Positions 60,655 to 64,000 of a stretch of 64,000 nucleotides of DNA are shown in pieces. The notes beneath the pieces are model-generated. The model made no database searches. It worked only from the letters and a program-made list of their open reading frames with translations, and had not been told where the DNA came from. The position numbers and the translations under genes were made by a program. Each line of letters begins with the position of its first letter. The stretch's first letter is position 1. Source of the stretch: Pseudarthrobacter sp. NamE5 (GTDB lineage Bacteria; Actinomycetota; Actinomycetes; Actinomycetales; Micrococcaceae); NCBI RefSeq assembly GCF_005796225.1, contig NZ_VAHO01000005.1, positions 124,001 through 188,000 of the forward strand. The letters are read 5' to 3'.

Positions 60655-61854
60655 GTGCGCAATTACACTACCGAAGCCGAGCCCACCGCCCTGGTGGCTC
60701 CATGGCTTGAGCCCCTCCTGCCGGAACTGATCGACTTCCGCCGGGACCTGCACGCGCATCCGGAGCTGTCGTTCAAGGAGTTCCGCACCACGGACAAGCT
60801 GGCCGAGCGGCTCGAAGCCGCAGGCCTCAGCCCCCGCAGGCTCGAGGGTACCGGGCTCACGGTGGACGTGGGGGAGGGGCCCATTGCCACTGCCCTGCGC
60901 GGCGACATTGATGCCCTGCCCATCATCGAGGAAACGGGCCTGCCCTTTGCCTCAAAAAACCATGGCGTCACCCACGCCTGCGGCCACGACGTCCACACCA
61001 CCACCATGCTGGGCATCGCCCTGGTGCTGCACAGGATGCACCTGGAGGAACCGCTCGGTGCCACCATCCGCATCATTTTCCAGCCTGCCGAAGAGACCAT
61101 GCCCGGTGGTGCCCACTCCTGCATCGAGCAGGGCGTCCTTGCGGGCGTGCCGCGGATCCTCGCACTCCACTGTGATCCGCGCATCGAAGTAGGCAAGATC
61201 GGCACGCGCATCGGCGCCATCACCTCTGCTTCGGACACCATCCGTATCGAGCTTTCGGGCCGCGGCGGACACACCTCCCGCCCGCACCTGACCGAAGAAC
61301 TGGTCTTCGCCCTGGCGCAGATCGCAGTCAATGTGCCCGCAGTCCTCTCCCGCCGCGTGGATGTGCGCAGCGGGGTATCCGTGGTGTGGGGGCAGATCTC
61401 CGCCGGTTCAGCGCCCAACGCCATTCCCGGCACTGGCTACATGGCGGGCACGATGCGCTGCCTGGACCGGGATGCCTGGCACGAGGCCGGGGAACTCCTC
61501 GACGAAGTGGTCCACCAGGTGGCGGCCCCCTACGGCGTGGACGTGAAGCTGGAGCACACCAGGGGAGTCCCGCCGGTAGTGAACTCCGAGCATGAAACAG
61601 CGATCATCGAAGCCTCCGCCCGTGCTGAAATCGGCGAAAACGCCGTAGTCCTCACACCGCAGTCCATGGGCGGCGAGGATTTCGCCTGGTTCCTCGCTGA
61701 GCTCCCGGGAGCCATGATGCGCCTGGGCACCAAGACCCCCGGAGGCGAGGAATACGATCTGCACCGCGGGGACTACATCGTTGATGAACGTGCCCTGGGC
61801 CTGGGGATCCGGGTGCTCACTGCCGCGGCCCTGCGCACTATCCGCGACCTTTAG
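60655..61854 (+). CDS. M20 family amidohydrolase (hippurate hydrolase/HipO-like)
   Basis: A 399-residue zinc peptidase-like enzyme. Metal ligands and motifs: DLHAHPELSFKEFRT, ALRGDIDALPI, ACGHDVHTTTMLG, FQPAEETMPGGA with the catalytic Glu, SGRGGHTSRPH from the dimerisation domain, and GGEDFAWFL near the end. It cleaves N-acyl amino acids or similar amides. GTG start with TAGAGT six bases upstream, suggesting a leaderless mRNA. Confidence 0.92.
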   Translation: MRNYTTEAEPTALVAPWLEPLLPELIDFRRDLHAHPELSFKEFRTTDKLAERLEAAGLSPRRLEGTGLTVDVGEGPIATALRGDIDALPIIEETGLPFASKNHGVTHACGHDVHTTTMLGIALVLHRMHLEEPLGATIRIIFQPAEETMPGGAHSCIEQGVLAGVPRILALHCDPRIEVGKIGTRIGAITSASDTIRIELSGRGGHTSRPHLTEELVFALAQIAVNVPAVLSRRVDVRSGVSVVWGQISAGSAPNAIPGTGYMAGTMRCLDRDAWHEAGELLDEVVHQVAAPYGVDVKLEHTRGVPPVVNSEHETAIIEASARAEIGENAVVLTPQSMGGEDFAWFLAELPGAMMRLGTKTPGGEEYDLHRGDYIVDERALGLGIRVLTAAALRTIRDL

Positions 61855-61907
61855 GCACCGTCCCTGGACCGCGCCGTCGGGCCCTGCCGCATTTTGCATC
61901 ACACACC

Positions 61908-62066
61908 ATGGCAGGCTGGCTTGCCGACGGCACCGTCCGCTATGACGAGACCATCGTGGACGGGCTGGAGAACGCGCCGCAGGCCTTCACCGACCTGCTG
62001 GACGGTGCCAACACCGGCAAGATGCTGGTTCGGCTCCAGGCCATGCCTGCCGTCCCTGGGCGGTAG
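61908..62066 (+). pseudogene. C-terminal remnant of an MDR-family NADP-dependent oxidoreductase
   Basis: 52 codons reading MAGWLADGTVRYDETIVDGL, then ENAPQAFTDLLDGANTGKMLVRL. This is the normal C-terminal end of zinc-free medium-chain oxidoreductases (CurA/YncB type). No upstream part of the enzyme (NADP-binding fold) exists in any frame nearby, where the end of the M20 gene lies. So it is a leftover of a deletion. Confidence 0.65.
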
Positions 62067-62292
62067 GCGTGCCGCTGGCCCTGCCACACCTACTCCTTGG
62101 TAACAACTTGTAAACAATCTTCCGGATACCTTGCCAGCGTGCTATTGAGACGTGGCGCAGGCCACTAAAGTGGTGGCATCAGTGCGCTCCGGCGCAGTGC
62201 TGCGTGCCCTCAGTGACAACAGAATTTCAGTGCAGAAACGGACACTCATTGAATTCGAGCCGTAGCGCCACTCTCTTCATCCTGGAGGAAAA

Positions 62293-63402
62293 TTGAAGAA
62301 CTCACTGCGTGCAGGTTTCAAGCGCGGTTCAGTTGCGGGACTGGCCACGATGGGCGCCACAGCGCTCGTGCTGGCCGGTTGCGGTGCGCCCCCGGAAGCC
62401 GGAACCGGCTCGACGGCCGGGGCCAGCGACTACACAGGCTGCATCGTGTCCGACTCCGGCGGATTCGACGACCAGTCCTTCAACCAGTCCTCCTACGAGG
62501 GCCTGAAGAAGGCAGAGGCCGATCTCGGCATCAAGATCAACCAGGTCGAATCCAAGACCAACAACGACTTCGAACCCAACCTCCGCGCCATGGTCACCGC
62601 CGGCTGCGACCTCACCGTCACGGTGGGCTTCCTGCTGGGCGACGCCACCAAGAAACAGGCGGAAGACAACCCGGACAGCCACTTCGCCATTGTGGACTTC
62701 GCCTACGATCCCCCCATCGCCAACGTCAAGCCGATCATCTACGACACCGCGCAGGCAGCGTTCCTTGCCGGCTACCTTGCCGCAGGGACCACCAAGACCG
62801 GCACGGTGGCAACGTTCGGCGGTATGAACATCCCCACCGTGACCATCTTCATGGACGGCTACGCGGACGGCGTCAAGTACTACAACGAGCAGAAGGGCAA
62901 GGACGTCAAGCTCCTTGGCTGGAACAAGGATGCCCAGGACGGCACGTTTACCGGAGACTTCGAAAAGCAGGATGTGGGCAAGCAGGTCACCCAGAACTTC
63001 CTGGACCAGGGCGCCGACATCGTGATGCCCGTCGCCGGCCCCGTGGGCAAGGGTTCCGGTGCAGCACTGAAGGATGCCAAGGCCGCCGGCAAGGACGTCA
63101 AGCTCATCTGGGTGGACTCTGACGGCTACCTGACTGCTCCCGACTACAAGGACATCATGCTGTCCTCGGTCATGAAGCAGATGGGCGACGCCGTGGAAAC
63201 GGTGGTCAAGGATGACAAGGAAGGCAACTTCGACAACACGCCGTACGTGGGCACGCTGGCCAACGACGGCGTCCAGCTGGCTCCCTTCCACGACCTCGAT
63301 TCCCAGGTTCCGGCAGAGCTGAAGTCCGAACTGGAGCAGATCAAGAAAGACATTGTGGACGGCAAGCTGAAGGTTGAGTCCAAGGCAAGCCCGAAGGCCT
63401 GA
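62293..63402 (+). CDS. BMP family nucleoside-binding lipoprotein
   Basis: A 369-residue substrate-binding lipoprotein. TTG start with GGAGG 4 nt upstream. Lipobox LVLAGCGAP near residue 33. Then GCIVSDSGGFDDQSFNQSSYEGLKKAEADLG, typical BMP/PnrA; DLTVTVGFLLGDATKKQAEDNPDSHFAIVDF; GKVATFGG-like GTVATFGGMNIPTVTIFMDGYADG; and VMPVAGPVGKGSG. It delivers nucleosides to the ABC importer whose ATPase follows. Fits the purine theme of the window. Confidence 0.93.
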   Translation: MKNSLRAGFKRGSVAGLATMGATALVLAGCGAPPEAGTGSTAGASDYTGCIVSDSGGFDDQSFNQSSYEGLKKAEADLGIKINQVESKTNNDFEPNLRAMVTAGCDLTVTVGFLLGDATKKQAEDNPDSHFAIVDFAYDPPIANVKPIIYDTAQAAFLAGYLAAGTTKTGTVATFGGMNIPTVTIFMDGYADGVKYYNEQKGKDVKLLGWNKDAQDGTFTGDFEKQDVGKQVTQNFLDQGADIVMPVAGPVGKGSGAALKDAKAAGKDVKLIWVDSDGYLTAPDYKDIMLSSVMKQMGDAVETVVKDDKEGNFDNTPYVGTLANDGVQLAPFHDLDSQVPAELKSELEQIKKDIVDGKLKVESKASPKA

Positions 63403-63413
63403 TCCCCGGCGTG

Positions 63414-63462
63414 AAGCGCCACCCCCGGCTGGTCACTGACTGGCCGGGCGGTGGCGCTTTTT
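63414..63462 (+). terminator. hairpin terminator after the BMP lipoprotein gene
   Basis: AAGCGCCACC pairs with GGTGGCGCTT, extended by CCGGC/GCCGG, and ends in TTTTT. It may lower expression of the downstream ATPase relative to the binding protein. Confidence 0.85.
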
Positions 63463-63581
63463 GCTGGCTGCACCTCACCGGACCGCAGCCCGCCTGTCCC
63501 AGGGCTGCACCCACTAGGCTGGTGCTGCAGCCACATATCCCGTCCGGTGGCTCACTGGACGCTTCGAGATTGGTCAGAGTT

Positions 63582-64000
63582 TTGAAACTTGAACTCAGAG
63601 GGATCACTAAACGCTTTGGCAGCCTGCTCGCCAACGACCACATTGACCTGGTGGTTGAGCCCGGACAAATCCATTGTCTGCTGGGCGAAAACGGGGCCGG
63701 CAAGTCCACCCTCATGAATGTGCTGTACGGGCTGTACGAGCCCTCCGAAGGCGAAATCCTCATCGATGACAAGCCCGTGTCCTTCCGCGGACCTGGCGAC
63801 GCCATGGCGGCCGGCATTGGCATGGTCCACCAGCACTTCATGCTGGTTCCCGTTTTCACCGTCGCCGAAAATGTGGCGCTTGGCGCCGAACCCACGAAGG
63901 CCGCAGGCTTCCTGGACCTGGATGCCACGCGCAGCCGGATCAAGGAGATTTCGGACCAGTACGGGTTCGACGTCGACCCGGACGCCCTGGTGGAAAACCT
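63582..64000 (+). CDS. ABC transporter ATP-binding protein, probable nucleoside importer (cut by right edge)
   Basis: The frame from a TTG at 63582 (LKLELRGITKRFGSLLANDH) runs open to the window end, about 139 residues. Walker A is [16 protein letters not shown] and the Q-loop region is GIGMVHQHFMLVPVFTVAENVALG, the pattern of the first cassette of NupA/YufO-type nucleoside importers. Position after a BMP lipoprotein supports this. A TTG 12 nt earlier is also possible. The Walker B of this cassette and all of the second are outside the window. Confidence 0.85.
   Translation, partial: MKLELRGITKRFGSLLANDHIDLVVEPGQIHCLLGENGAGKSTLMNVLYGLYEPSEGEILIDDKPVSFRGPGDAMAAGIGMVHQHFMLVPVFTVAENVALGAEPTKAAGFLDLDATRSRIKEISDQYGFDVDPDALVEN

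Noticed and set aside
1..64000. tRNA, rRNA, CRISPR arrays, insertion sequences, prophage genes
   Set aside because: No cloverleaf, rRNA stretch, spaced direct repeats, transposase, integrase or phage structural gene was recognised anywhere in the window.

Overview
The window is high-GC DNA from an actinobacterium, most likely Arthrobacter, Pseudarthrobacter or a close relative in the Micrococcaceae. The evidence is codon usage, frequent GTG/TTG starts, several genes that look leaderless (a TANNNT box 6-7 nt before the start codon), monomeric NADP isocitrate dehydrogenase, sdhCDAB with a short SdhC, and a DUF6350 (PerM-like) gene next to purN and purH, as in other actinobacteria. It reads as ordinary chromosome. 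I see no insertion sequence, prophage, CRISPR array, tRNA or rRNA. Gene starts were chosen from ribosome-binding sites, -10 boxes and overlaps, and no database search was run.

Layout. 1-5.5 kb: an IclR regulator cut by the left edge, a cyclase-family hydrolase translationally coupled to a stand-alone NIF3-insert/CutA-like protein, homocysteine S-methyltransferase (mmuM), small membrane proteins, a DHFR-like reductase and a frameshifted PAS remnant. 5.5-12.7 kb: stress and envelope genes (GlsB/YeaQ-type protein, HAD phosphatase, a UDP-glucose dehydrogenase plus glycosyltransferase operon, a PRC-barrel/DUF2382 protein, DUF4383, DUF6350). 13-18 kb: purN, a DUF559 nuclease-like gene bracketed by two 66-bp palindromes, an MFS transporter and purH. 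18-24 kb: a secreted trypsin-like protease with a small companion ORF, icd, and a divergent EamA exporter/LysR pair. 24-28.6 kb: a Ser/Thr kinase coupled to a lipoprotein, then a repeat-rich surface protein with an LAKTG sorting signal and a second secreted protein.

28.7-35.4 kb: a monosaccharide ABC importer (mmsA-mmsB-chvE) under a ROK regulator; both promoters carry the same 22-bp motif over the -35 box. 35.5-41.3 kb: amidase, PucR regulator, APC permease and flavin monooxygenase. Together they look like a DavA/DavB-type system that oxidises an amino acid (probably lysine) to an amide and then hydrolyses it. 41.3-45.4 kb: gamma carbonic anhydrase-like protein, a third palindrome, and a one-carbon block in which purU diverges from glyA-folD with a ZTP riboswitch candidate between them.

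45.4-64 kb: a NodIJ/DrrAB-like ABC exporter with two permeases, xth, trpS, a 2'-5' RNA ligase-like protein, a YihY/BrkB membrane protein, an unclassified glycosidase-like protein, an alpha/beta hydrolase, sdhCDAB, mannose-1-phosphate guanylyltransferase, an M20 amidohydrolase, an oxidoreductase remnant, and a BMP nucleoside-binding lipoprotein followed by its ABC ATPase, cut by the right edge.

Purine and one-carbon metabolism is a recurring theme: purN, purH, purU, glyA, folD, the ZTP riboswitch and a likely nucleoside importer. The least explained parts are the palindrome-bracketed DUF559 gene, the repeat surface protein locus and the NIF3-domain/cyclase pair.
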